Shown here in pieces: positions 25,051 to 36,739 of a stretch of DNA of 64,000 bases. Both the position numbers and the translations under genes were made by a program. Numbering within the stretch: the first letter of the stretch is position 1; each line of letters opens with the position of its first letter. This DNA is from Hedera helix (Eukaryota; Streptophyta; Magnoliopsida; Apiales; Araliaceae), in contig OX359281.1 in NCBI GenBank assembly GCA_947179155.2, forward strand, positions 44,853,967 through 44,917,966, given 5' to 3'. The notes under the pieces are model-generated. The model searched no databases. It had not been told where the DNA came from and worked only from the letters and a program-made list of their open reading frames with translations.

Positions 25051-26132
25051 TTATGTGCCATTAGTACTGAGAACAACTGAATCATCATTAATGTCCATGC
25101 ACATAGATGTACTGAATGATCCTTCCATTAGTACCATACTCTGTTCCCTTGAACAACTACCTATATTTGTGGTACTATTTAGTACTGCTAGCACTACTTG
25201 TTCTGGTTGCTCTAAGGAGACAATTTGTGGGTTCTGGTTGAAGTTTCCGATCTCCTGCCTGACTACAGCATTAGGTGGATTTGAATGCATAATTTTGGAG
25301 GTGGTGGCAACGACTGAGCATCTACATAGTGGACAAGTTGAGTTTGAATGGAGCCAGTGACGTATACAGTCGACAATGGAACATGTGCTTGCATGATGGG
25401 ATTTGGTTCAGCTCTTCTTTCATCTCGAATTCTCCCAAGCAAACACAACACCTAGGCAAATTTTCATAATCGCACTAATTAGATTCAATTCAACTTATAG
25501 AACATGTAGAATGTAATGTTTTTCGTTTGTCAAAATATCAAACTATCATCAGTTAAAAATGCACACGGTTCACAAAAATATGCAAGTTTAATGCACTTGT
25601 GTAAAAAGGAAATCTGATCCAAAAAACTTACTGTGAACCCCTCATACTTAATTCTTCATTAAACAAGATCATCGGAAGTTTGTCCATCTGGTTACCCTTC
25701 AGACCTAACTGATTCTGGAGAAAGTACACAAGAAAGTTGCTTACAATTAGAGATTTTAATCAAACAAGTTAGTACTTGATGTGTCCTGCATATAAGACTT
25801 CCTTGTTTGCATATAGCCAAGGATTAGTGCAGGGTGATCCTGCGGCATTCATGTGTATGCCTTTTTGTGTGTGTATGTGTGCACCCGTGTGAGAGAGAGC
25901 TTACCAAGGTGGTTGATGGAGTTCCAGGGATAAAGGTCCTAGGCAGTGTTGAAGGAAGGGAAGAAAGAGTGGAATTAGTCCTTCTTTTGAGGTAGAACAA
26001 GTAAAACAAAAGAAAAAGGATTATGGAAAAGAGTATTGGGATTGAAAATATGAATGCTTGGTAAAGTTTAAGTTGAAGTGCTTGAGGATACAGGTGAGGA
26101 GGGCTTGGAGCTTGAGGATAGTTACCCATCAT
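25051..26132 (-). pseudogene. RING-H2 ATL-type E3 ubiquitin ligase with one frameshift
   Basis: Exon 1 (26132-25905) encodes 76 residues with a hydrophobic membrane segment of about 25 residues (FIFSIPILFSIILFLLFYLF). Exon 2 (25714-25632) reads NQLGLKGNQMDKLPMILFNE, resembling the GLD-like region of ATL58/59-type proteins. Exon 3 (25451-25051) joins in phase and reads GSQCCVCLGEFEMKEELNQI, then CKHMFH. The next RING half, CIRHWLHSNSTCPLCRC, lies one base out of frame: seven rather than six bases separate the His codon from the Cys codon. Without correction translation ends about 20 codons later. All other zinc ligands are present. Either this is a recent pseudogene or the base is an assembly error. 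The family normally sits in membranes and passes ubiquitin from E2 to substrates. Confidence 0.75.
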
Positions 26133-28271
26133 TCTTTCTTAATAAATGTGCTATGAGAGTTCTGTCAAGGCCCTGTTATGTTCATTTATATAAGGTTTCA
26201 AATCATGATGGAATTTCTTAACTGAGTATCAATAATGGGTTATATGTGAAAAGGACATGACGAATAAGATGTAGAAGACTGCAAAAAGGGTTTAAAAAAT
26301 CAAGAAGAGATCAACAATAAATTGATCACTGATTATTATTCTCTCTTTTTTGCATGATGGACAAGCTCATAGATTAGCACCAAGATACAAGGACCCCAAC
26401 ACCAAGCACTGAGTTTGGTGTCTTCATCTTTTAACCAAAGGCTCAAATACTGTATATTTCACATTCTTAAAGTGCTACCCAGCAGTGATCAAGTTTCTTT
26501 CTTGGTAGATACAAGGAAAGTTTGAACATTACAGATATAAGAATTGGCAACTGAAAAAGAAACAAAAATTCATCATATGTTTTTTTAGGATGTACTGTGA
26601 GCAATCACTTTAATTCAACAGCAGCTAATTGACATATACTCCTCTATCTACTTTATAGGTATAGGGTGCCCATTTAAAAGCAGTTTTCTCACTTTTGGGG
26701 CATATATGGACACCCGCATGTTGAACCTAGTGACAGAAACGCAGCTAATTCAAATGCGGCATTTTGTCATATTTGGGGCAGATCCCACATCAATATTAAC
26801 GGGGGGTTATTGTAGTCTAGCGTTCTTGCTTTCGGATAGCTAGCTTTTCAAGATGGATCTCCCAGGGCTATATTTGTTACAAAGACTCTTCGGTCTCTTT
26901 ATTTTTTGGCAAGTTCTTATGTCTTTTAATCAAAAGTGAAACAAAAACTAGACCCGACTTTCCCTGCATCATATAAGAATGCAGTAAAACTAATGCCGAC
27001 TTTTCCTGTATCATACAAGAATGCAGTTTCATGTAGGATCACTTTCTCTCTCCCTAATTTGATAGAAATCTCACTGATGTTTGTGATAAAGATCCTTTCT
27101 CTGTCTCTATCAAAGTGGGTTTGAGGTAAGATCTCAAACTGCGCCACTAGTAAATCAGATTCTCTAGATATGACAAGTGCTGCAGTTCTATTAGAAAAGA
27201 TGCATCTGATAATAATAATATAGTTGTACAAAGTGCTCCCCCCTTTATTCATCAAAAAAGAAGGGTAGTTTCGAAATATCGGCAGCTGAAAAGTTTTCAA
27301 CTTCCACCAAGTGACGGTACGGAAATGTTTTTTTGTCGAATTACAACTACAAAATAGATCCAGATTGAATAAATTTATAAGGGTGACCAACCTTATTACA
27401 TATCTTTTTTAAATAGTTAACACTAATTTATCCACGTAATTAATAATAAAAAAAAAACGATACATAAATTCACAATATATATTATTTTTCATACACGAAA
27501 AACTATTGGAGTCACAAATCTATTATTGGTAGAGGCTGACGCCAGGGAACTTTTAAGATTAAACATAGTTAAAGTATGATTAGTTAACTATTAGTGCTCT
27601 CTGTGAACTACTAAAATCCATGAATGATGATCTTTCGGTTGGGAGGAGATCATAGAGATAATAATGCTTTAACTAAATAATGGCTGCCATGCTGGTACTG
27701 AAAAGGAATATTCTTTTCATGCCATGTGTCAACATAATTCTCCTCCAAATTTTAAGTTAACCAAAACAGACAAAAACGAAATTTTGGCCATTTGTTCTCT
27801 TGAACTCACCAGTTCATTTCCACAAGTTTAAAATCTGCAAGTACTTGCTGGTCCTCATCCAGAAAGCACTTACTGGTAACTGATAATTAGTCCCTCAGTC
27901 AAACACAAACTTCTATCAAATGCAAAATGGGTGCAAACGATAATTAACAGCAAATAATTTCATAATGGTAACTGATTAAACCCACAGATTCCAGAGGCCA
28001 GGTTTGTGCAAACAAGTTACAACTGAATTTTATGTCAAAACATGTAAATAACTTGGCTGTGAAATGAATCAACATAACTGGTCAATAATGGTTTTATCCT
28101 TGCATGAAATTTATAGAAAAACAAGAAACCCATTCAATTACACAGATTAACTTCCAACAACTGTGGCAAAACAGGAAAAATAATTCATGATACATATTCT
28201 CAGAGAACACACAATTGTGTATTTTCTATCTACCTTCCAGAGCTACAGAAAATGGTACAAACTTTACTCAT
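26133..28271. other. Intergenic stretch between two minus-strand genes
   Basis: An imperfect 42-bp tandem pair (cgactttccctgcatcatat and a diverged second copy) lies at 26955-27027 and produces the repetitive part of an otherwise unsupported minus-strand frame. No known protein was recognised. The proximal part presumably holds the RING-H2 promoter and the S6 terminator. Confidence 0.45.
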
Positions 28272-30675
28272 TTAATATTTTCTTTTCCTTATCTTGAAAG
28301 TAGATGAACGGATAACATCATCATCTGTAATCAATGTTTCCTCAAGAACTTCCATGGACTCAGGTTTGGTAAAATAGGTAAACAAGAGGTAAATACCATC
28401 AAGGTAAGTGTTGGTCTCTCCAGCTTTGTTTTTCTTCTTAATGCTGTAAGCCAGTGGAATGACTCCCCGGTTGAAAACCTCCACGTACATTCCACCCCCA
28501 GCAACAAGCAACTGGAAAGCAAATCATTAACAAACTGTTATAAACAGACTTGGTCTACGAGGGTATGGAAGCAAGCAAGAAAGCAAACAGAAACTTCATT
28601 ATTAACTCACAATCATCTGTTAATAAATTACATATAAGCTTGCCTATTTGCATGTGTGCCAGTAAGCTGTTTTTTGTTGCTCCACAAAAATAAAAAAACA
28701 ATGACACTAAAAAGAGGGAGCTTCTAGCTACATCTGAGACATCCTAATTGGATGTAAATGCCATACTTTAACAGTGACAACTAGTAATCCATCTTTCTCA
28801 AGTTCATGCCGTTTAAGACCATAGATACAAATGATAACATTCTTCGTTTCCATGTTCCTTGATTTTTAACATAAAAAGTATGAACTCCTTTATAGTTCAT
28901 ACAGTGTAGTATACTTGTCAGTTATTACAATAGAATAATGCAAATGGCATCGACCAAACTGTAGACTAATGCAATGGCCAAAACCACGTTTTTAGAGAAA
29001 AATGGTTGCTTCATGCAAATTTAAATGAGCAAGCCTTAGCATGTTCGTGCTTAGCTTGGAGAACACAACGATGAGTGATCAAATTTTTCATCATTTCCAT
29101 CATGTACTATGTGCATGGCTACCTAAACCACAAGAAACTGTAGGTGATATTTGTTTTTATTTCCTATATGATACATTTACAACTTCGACATGAAGGACGA
29201 ATGACTTAAGGCTGACAAAATTCTGAAATTCATTACAAAAAAGTAAGTATGCACAGAGTCAGCTCTAAATATGAAGAATAGTCATAATCCATTTTAAGCC
29301 AGAAACGCGCGCGCACACACAAAAAAAAGAAGAAGAAGAAATAAGAGCTCTAATATCTTAAAACGCAAACACTTAAAGGTTCCCATTTTACTTATTGAAA
29401 TCAACTTGTGAAATCATAAAATTAAAAATTGATACGAGTTCATTTGATTTTAGGCAACACAATTATAACTAAAGTAAACTATCTAAAAAGTATTATTAAT
29501 TATAATATTAGTTGTTTTCAAAATTTAAAGAAATAACATCAACCAAAAATTAAAAGATTTTGCGAATTGATTTCAAACGGTCGAAATGGGACTCTCTTTG
29601 TGAAAAGAGAGGAGTATGTCTTTCTTTTCCCAAACTTCACAACAGAGCACACCAACATCATATTACGTATAGTATTTGGGTTGTAAAGTCTTAAGCTCAA
29701 ACCACTTCAAAGAAAAACACTGTTGCACTTCCTACAAGACAATATCTTGAACACACAAAAGGTTCAAACTTTGTCACACTACCACCACCAACCCCCCCAA
29801 AAAAATGCTATTTCACACTCCTGCTATATCTACGCCATCAAATCGCAAGTTCCAAACTTCTATCCTTTTATTGTTACATCTAAGCATTGGTCTCACTAAA
29901 TCAAAAATCTACTTGAAACTTTGTGAATTCTCAGATGAACATATGTTTATATTGAGTTGAATTTACATATGGCAAAGGTGCATACACCATACTAATGAAA
30001 CATACATAATATACACATTCATCAACCTATCAATCCCCAGTCCATTGTCATCTTAAAAGAGACTAAAATCCATTTCCCCCAAACAAATAAGAAGTTAAGT
30101 TCTACTGTGCCTAAATTTAAGCGGCTTACCAAATTAGTTTCGCAGTAATTTGCACTAAAAAATGAATACTAACAAAGTAATAGTAGAATTAAAATTCCAA
30201 TTCGCCAAATGCTCCAAAATCAAAAGACAGGAGCTCCATTTCTAATTGGGAATTCTTAACCCAATAGTAAATTAATTCAAATACAAAGGATAACATATAT
30301 GTATGCATATACCTCTTCATACTTCTGGGTAAGAGTAAGACGCTCATCTTCGGACATATCAGGTCTGAGAACGGCCATGGTTTCGTATTGGCGAAGCCCA
30401 GGAGGGCACTGTATCTCCTCCTTGTCCTGGACAGCAGTGGCCGGACCGAGTCCAGTGGTGGGTGGGTCGTCATCCCCTCCGAACCCGCCTCCTTCAAAGA
30501 ATGAACCCGAAAAGTCTAGTGTTTGGGATTTGATGGATAAACCTGGGGTTCTCCTTCCCTTGTACAACAATTCTCCTCCGCCCGCTTTTCTTGGGAAAGA
30601 TTTTGATGAAATGATTGATGAAGATAATGCTACAGATTTGGATGTCATTGCTGAGGCCACTGAAAAAGATGCCAT
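28272..30675 (-). CDS. RPS6: Plastid 30S ribosomal protein S6 (S6 alpha), nuclear-encoded
   Basis: Two exons, 30675-30313 and 28511-28272, are joined by a GT-AG intron of 1,801 bp and encode 200 residues, close to plant plastid S6 alpha. The first ~65 residues are rich in Ser and Lys and poor in acids, as expected for a chloroplast transit peptide. The S6 domain starts at about residue 93 (GLRQYETMAVLRPDMSEDE), crosses the intron at KYEE/LLVAGGG and continues with YVEVFNRGVIPLAYSIKKK, NTYLDGIYLLFTYF and the basic tail TFKIRKRKY. The protein binds 16S rRNA in the small subunit of chloroplast ribosomes. The start chosen is the first ATG in frame and gives the transit peptide. No lesion was seen. 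Confidence 0.93.
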
Positions 30676-32014
30676 TTTTATCTTTCTTCTGAGGAATCTG
30701 AGCTCCCTCTCCTCTCACTGTGTATTTCTCACTCCAAAATAAAATGGATAAGAGGATTACCATTGCAAAAAGATTTTTTCTTTCACCTAATAAATGTAGA
30801 TAGATATAGACCAAATAAATAGAGTAACGGTAAAAGTGATTGTCTAATAGTAAATAGAGTAACGGTAAAAGTGATTGTCTAATAGTAATAAATGATGATT
30901 AAAATGATAAAAAAAAAATTTATTTTTTTTTGTAAGATTATTTGTGTGTTATATGGACTAATATTGAAAATATAATTTAAAATTATATTGTGCGTCAATG
31001 ATAATATAATTTGAGTATAAATAATATACTACATTAATTATAAAATTATGCATTTTTAAATCGTTGTATATATTTTTAATATATACATATACACGTTTGA
31101 AATAATATAACAAACAATACAAAAAGATTAATATAATTATAAACATAATATATATTATATTAATAGAAATAATGAACTCGATAGTAATTCAAGATTAAGT
31201 TGTTAACTAATTAAAATATCTCTATTAATTTAGATAAGATCTTCATTTACTTACCTTGTTATATATATATATATAGTAATAGATAAGTTATTGTTTATTC
31301 TTTAATAAATAAAAATTTGAAGATTTTAAAATTAAGTAAGATTATATAAAAAGGTCAGTCTCAAGGCTTTTCCTAATTCTCCCAGTTTCTTCTCAGAATA
31401 AAAAATATCCTTAAAACTTAATTCAAAAGATGGCTACTAATGAGTACAATGAAGTTAATTAGTAAAATTTACAATAAATAAATAAATATTGGGCCGGCCG
31501 GGAGGCCAAGTTTCAAAATCTAATTTTTACCGCCGCCGGGGGGGGGGGGGGGGGGGGGGAGTTACTTTTTTTCGAGTTATAGAGGGACCCTAATTCAGAA
31601 TTTGGACCGTATGGCTTGTTAAACATGAGAGTTGAGTCTGCCGACCCCTAGCTGGTTGGCTACTGTGTTATATCAGTTTATTTATAGCCATAGAAATTCA
31701 TTTAGAAGTGAGCCACAATGTCATGATTCTTACAAACTTATGATTGATATGCTTCCACTTTGTATAATAGTTATTTGATGATAATTTATAGTGATTTTCC
31801 TTACAATTTCTTTTGGCATTTCTCATTATGTGATGTTTGGATGGTTGGACATTTATTGTGGGTTTTCATCTATTCTTCAACTTGTTAGATCTGAATAAAT
31901 TCTTGAAGTCATCTTCGCATGAATTTCATCAAACCTAGTTGTTCCTTTAACTATTTTAATCTCCAAGCCATCTTATATTAATTTGTACCTCAAAGGTGAT
32001 TTATGTATGTGTTT
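30676..32014. other. Intergenic stretch with tandem duplication and poly-G run
   Basis: A ~36-bp unit (gagtaacggtaaaagtgatt) is duplicated at 30820-30890. A 22-nt G run lies at 31538-31559, preceded by cgccgcc, and GGCCGGCC lies at 31494. No coding similarity was recognised. Confidence 0.5.
31538..31559. repeat. 22-nt poly-G run
   Basis: Twenty-two consecutive G residues follow cgccgcc. Confidence 0.9.
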
Positions 32015-33108
32015 CTTTTGATGGAGCGGTGGCCGTCTTCCACCATCCCCTCGGGAATTCCCCATCTTGGGTCTCAACCTTTTTGAGACTCCTTGTGCAG
32101 AATAGAATTGCTGAATTCCAGTGACTTGGAGTTACTTTCGGCCATTGCACTGGAGAATCCTTGCATCAAGCTAGCATGATGTGGAATTGGAGCAATCCTT
32201 CATGGAAGCTGGGGCTTACAATCGTGTGTTGAGTGCTTGGCAGACTGTTCCTTATGAAACATACGTTTATTTTATGGATCTGCTTGCAAAGACAGTCGGG
32301 TGAATTGTTTTGACTTAAATTTTTTCTATGAGCCAATGACTTGGAGAATCTGATTGAATACACATATATCAGCATATTGCTTAATTTTTGTTAGGGCTAG
32401 ATTTTGTAATAATATCACAAATTGTGACATTAATTTCATAGTTGAAGAAATTAAGGTTATGTAAGAGGTTTCAACCCCTTGATCTAACATTTAAATTTGG
32501 ATTCATTGTTGTTTACCTGGAAGCAATTCATGATTCATGGATAGCTTTGTTTGTGTGTACTCTAAACTTGCTCCGTCTGAACTCTAGAAACCTTTTTTTA
32601 AAGTTTAGTATTAGAAAAATTTATGTCTAAGAGTGTATTTGCATAAACGAATCAAGAGTATGTTCGCAAACTTGTAGTACGTTATTTTCATATTTTTCTT
32701 TTTGGAAAGTGATCGATCTTTTACTTTTCTGATACTTCTAAACCAAACGCATAACCTTCCCACTAAAAGCCTTTACATCTTAGAATTGCCGGCCTTTTAT
32801 AGAAAGACAATATCACAAGGCTATCACCAAACTGTTCGCGCTAGCTACTGCTTGGTTTTGTCACTTTCAATTTAAGAAAATTTTAATGATTGGTTCTAAC
32901 TGCTAAGCAAAATAACTTCCCTCAAATTCTTGTTGGGTAGGACTATGATCATACAATGTCGTACCAGCTCAGTCAAACTTTAGTTGATGAGCACTCAACA
33001 ATGTGATTGGTTTTATGTACGTACTTAATAGGTAATTCTGTCATTTAAAGGGATACGACTTGATCTCGCCCGACTAATGCTGTTGTTCTCTTCGGACCAA
33101 GAACTTTC

Positions 33109-33157
<49 letters not shown>

Positions 33158-33854
33158 AGGAGTTATGTTTTTGAAGCTTGTCTCTTTTGATATGGTTGCT
33201 TTAAAGGCGGGTTACACGTACGAGCGATGACTCCCACATTATAAATCCTCAAAATTAAGTCAAAACCTTGATGATGTTTAATCCTATTGAACTTGTAAAA
33301 ATAAATCTGCTTTAGTATGACTGCTTAAAGACTTTTACCAGCCATACTAGTGTTATTCTCTCTTTACGCTTTTGTCTAGTATATATCGCAATTATCATAG
33401 ATTTGAGATGTCCAAATTAAGTGACAGTTAATTCCACTATTCACTTTGACCACATTATCCTTGTGTTTAAAAATCAACACATGATCGAGGATTAATCAAT
33501 CAGAAATTTATGAACCTCTTTACATATCAATGTATTATTTTAAGGTTATATATATATGATGAGAAGCAAACTAGTACTAGTTCTTGAATTATATATAGTG
33601 ATGATTAACTAACTAAATTATTTAATATAATCTTACGTTACTCATATTCTTCTCAGTTTATTACTGTCCGCAGAAAGAATATTATATGCAATTTGTAGGA
33701 AATTTGCGGGAGCATCCTGAGTGGGAGAGAAAGAATGGGTATGTGATTTTCCAGAAGGCAAAAGAATATGTACGTGCCTTGCAAGGAGATACCGTCTCTG
33801 CTGCTAATAACTCGATCAGACACTCGGTTATGCAAGGAAGTTGGAACGGATTGT
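32015..33854 (+). pseudogene. 26S proteasome subunit RPN12 pseudogene
   Basis: Fragments in order match the C-terminal two thirds of RPN12 (PSMD8), a lid subunit of the 19S regulator. About 32030-32160 reads, over shifting frames, FPILGLNLF, LLVQNRIAEF and LELLSAIALENPCIKLA. About 32200-32310 reads FMEAGAYNRVLSAWQTVPYE, then TYVYFMDLLAKTV. About 33050-33120 reads ARLMLLFSSDQELSEYI and runs straight into a (TA)n tract at 33112-33155. From 33672 the last exon reads LREHPEWERKNGYVIFQKAK, then frameshifts to PCKEIPSL and, shifted again, QTLGYARKLERIV with TGA at about 33854. Several frameshifts, the missing N-terminus and the microsatellite show it is dead. Intron-sized gaps and splice-like CAG before 33673 indicate a genomic rather than processed copy. 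Confidence 0.85.
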
Positions 33855-34527
33855 GTGAGGGACGTCCAGCCCCAACGTTGTCTGCATGCCTTCCTGATTT
33901 ATTTAGTTTGGATATATTTTTTTTATGCTTAAAACTGTTATTTGATCCGCCAAGAGTCTACTCTAATACAATCCGAGAATGATCAAGATATATAGGATCA
34001 TCTTTTGTATCCATTAGGGCTGGAGCAAACGCGCGCGGTCTGCATGTATTTTTGGCTTTCGTTTGCAGTACTGTATTTGTAGTTTTGGTCATGGCATTTG
34101 TTCAATAGGCAGACTTTGCAGCTCATTCTCTTCTTCTCCTCATGGTTACCTTTTTTCACCCATGCTTATTGCTACATATTTTGTTGATAAAATTGTGCTT
34201 TGTGTTAAGTGTTCTAATTAATCACGGAAGGGCAATAGTTTAATATATAGTTACCGAAAAGAGGTAAATAATTTGGAACGATATATAACTAATTAGTACA
34301 CATACAAATAATATTATGAATGATCTTATGTCGACTTTTGGAGAGGTTTTAATATCAAAAATATAATGTGATGGATATATATATATATATATATATAGGA
34401 TAATATTGCTTCATTACTTGAATATTTTAGGTACCCCAAGTATAATTTAATTTTACTCCAAGTTAAGGATATTTGTTTCAAACAAATTAAGTTTGCAGTG
34501 GCTACCAGAAAAATAAATAACAACTTC
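33855..34527. other. Intergenic spacer
   Basis: No gene was recognised. It contains a (TA)n run at about 34375-34398. Confidence 0.5.
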
Positions 34528-34535
34528 CACAAAAT

Positions 34536-35076
34536 CAGGGACGGAACTAGCATATGACTGAAGGGGGCCAGGGCCCCCCTGAGATTTGAAAATTTTGTAA
34601 TACCTCTTCAAGCTGACTAGTTATAATAAGTTGTTGTTTTTTTTTATTTTTTTAATGTTTCTTTTTAATTTTACAAATTCCGATTACCTTCCTTCATTTT
34701 TCTCTCCTCTTGGGTTGTGAAGTTAGTTGGTTAAACAAGTTGCTATATATATATATATATATATATTGATAGTTTAGACAAAATTTAAACAAACACTCTT
34801 CCTTTAATTTGCCAAGGTATGATCCTCAACCTCATGGATATTATGAGTCGAATGGTACCACTAGGCCGAAGGTCTTCGGTATTGCTGAATTTTGTGCAAT
34901 TATAGGTAATATGATCCTCGACCAGCTTGGAGAAATAACCTGCTGCAAAGACAGTTGACACCAAAAAATTTCTTGAAGTGGTATTTGAAAATATAGATAG
35001 AAATGATATTTCTTGAAATACCTCTTCAAGAAATTTTTTTGGCCCCCCCCAAGATTAAATCCTGGTTTCGTCCCTA
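34536..35076. mobile_element. 541-bp hAT-type MITE
   Basis: The left end CAGGGACGGAACTAG and the right end, read inverted, TAGGGACGAAACCAG form 15-bp terminal inverted repeats with three mismatches. Both ends are flanked by the 8-bp duplication CACAAAAT (34528-34535 and 35077-35084), the length typical of hAT. Subterminal C/G tracts (gggggccagggcccccc and ggcccccccc) and repeated aagaaattt words lie inside. No transposase frame is present, so it would depend on an autonomous hAT. Confidence 0.85.
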
Positions 35077-35084
35077 CACAAAAT

Positions 35085-35660
35085 CATCATTGCTAAAAGA
35101 AGTGGATGATATATATAAGAGGTACAAAACTTTTGTATGTGATTACTTTTTAATGAACACATACTTTCATGAGGAAAAGATTAATTATCATATATATTCT
35201 ATGATTTACTTTTTTTTTTTTTAATATATGTTGGGGTTTAGGGCAGAATTACTTAGAGGGTACATAGACAGAGGCAACGTAGCTGTCTGTCTATGCTAAA
35301 CTCTTTTTTGCTTAAATATTTTTTTTAATAAAGAGGTAAAAATTAAATATAATTCGGTAAATTTAAAAAGACAGACTTAAGAAAAGATTAAACTTAAAAA
35401 AAAGTAACAAGAAAATTACAACTTTCATGTATATGGCATCTCAATCCAAGTAAATTTTTCTCCAAAATGGTTGATTCAATTTGCAAAGTTTTAACTCTTA
35501 AAATGTTAATATGAGAGTTTTTCGAACTTGATGATGAACTTAAAAATTAAATTGTATACATGAAAAATGATCCTAAATTTTGTAACGTGAAAAAATTTGA
35601 TGAACTTTCTCAAAAGTTGGTTAACAAGAGTGAGACTATTTTTATTCTCCTGTTTATTTG
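35085..35660. other. AT-rich intergenic spacer
   Basis: No coding similarity or clear repeat was seen. Confidence 0.45.
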
Positions 35661-35668
35661 TCGGTTGT

Positions 35669-35845
35669 TAGGGGTGACCAAAAAATTCGATTTTTTCGGT
35701 ATATAGGGTATATCGGACTAGTCCGAACAGACCGGTTCGGTACAAAAAAAATCGGTCCGGTACCGGTCCGGAGTTTTGTGGAAACGGTATTAACCGGACC
35801 AAACCGGCTGTACCGATTTTCTATTTTTTTTAATTATTATTAATA

Positions 35846-35882
<37 letters not shown>

Positions 35883-36055
35883 TAAAAATAAATAATAATA
35901 ATAATAATACTAACCTGTTTTTTTTCCGATAAAAACCGGTACCGAACCGGCTAATCGGTTCGGTATACCGGTTCAACCGGTACCGATTTCGGTATCAATT
36001 TTTGTAACTCTTTCGATTTCGGTTCGGTCTGGTTTTAACCGGTTGAACACCCCTA
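35669..36055. mobile_element. 387-bp MITE rich in TTCGGT/ACCGGT words
   Basis: The ends TAGGGGTG and CACCCCTA are perfect 8-bp inverted repeats, and imperfect 8-bp duplications tcggttgt and tcagttgc flank them. Each half is packed with CGGTTCGGT, ACCGGT and CCGGACC words in opposite orientation around an AT/ATT-rich centre (35830-35910), so the whole can fold into a long hairpin. I infer an old hAT-like MITE. Confidence 0.7.
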
Positions 36056-36644
36056 TCAGTTGCAATCATTATTGCGGAAAGAATTTTTTCAATAATAAAT
36101 ATTGTTATAAAGTACACTTTTAACTAAACAAGAAATAATTAGTTTTAGTTATTTATATCGAAAATAATGTTTTTAGAATTATTGATATTGAAACTTTTAA
36201 GCTATGGTTTTAATAAAAAAGTGACCTTATAATTTTTAGACAATATTATATTTAATATTCGAACACTTTGTAATTTGAGAATTTATTTTATTTAATTTTC
36301 AAATTTTTTTAATTAAAATATGCCCCTGCTATCAATAAATTCTACTTCTTTTAATTATCATATTCTATTTTATTTATGTTTGAATGAATTTTTTGTCTTC
36401 TTTTTTACCAACATGGCAACATATGTTGGTTTGGGGCTCACATTTTCTTTTTAAAATAGTTTTATATTAAGGCTATTAATAATATGGACATTGGACTGAC
36501 TAATTAAAATACAGTACTAGTTTTATATGGAGGCTATTAATAAATATCGACGGACGGACTAGTAGTGAAGTGCGTCATATATCATCCGGTACTTAAAACG
36601 ATGTCGTTTGAAAGTGTTTAACTTTTAACTTTACAGTTGAAGAG

Positions 36645-36654
36645 ATTATATAAT
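36645..36654 (+). promoter_or_regulatory. Probable TATA box of the Kish gene
   Basis: attatataat lies 86-95 bp upstream of the Kish start codon, a plausible position for a gene with a short 5' UTR. A near-palindrome aaaacgatgtcgttt lies about 50 bp further upstream. Confidence 0.45.
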
Positions 36655-36739
36655 ACTGAAATCTAACTCCTCCCTCCTTTCTCTCCTCCTGAATCTGAGG
36701 AAGAACAAAGCCAGGTCCGTTCAGTGGAGATCCAGAAAT

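Noticed and set aside
26926..27390. 154-codon minus-strand frame with internal repeats
   Set aside because: The repetition comes from a 42-bp tandem DNA duplication; composition and sequence resemble no protein family, and no splice context supports it.
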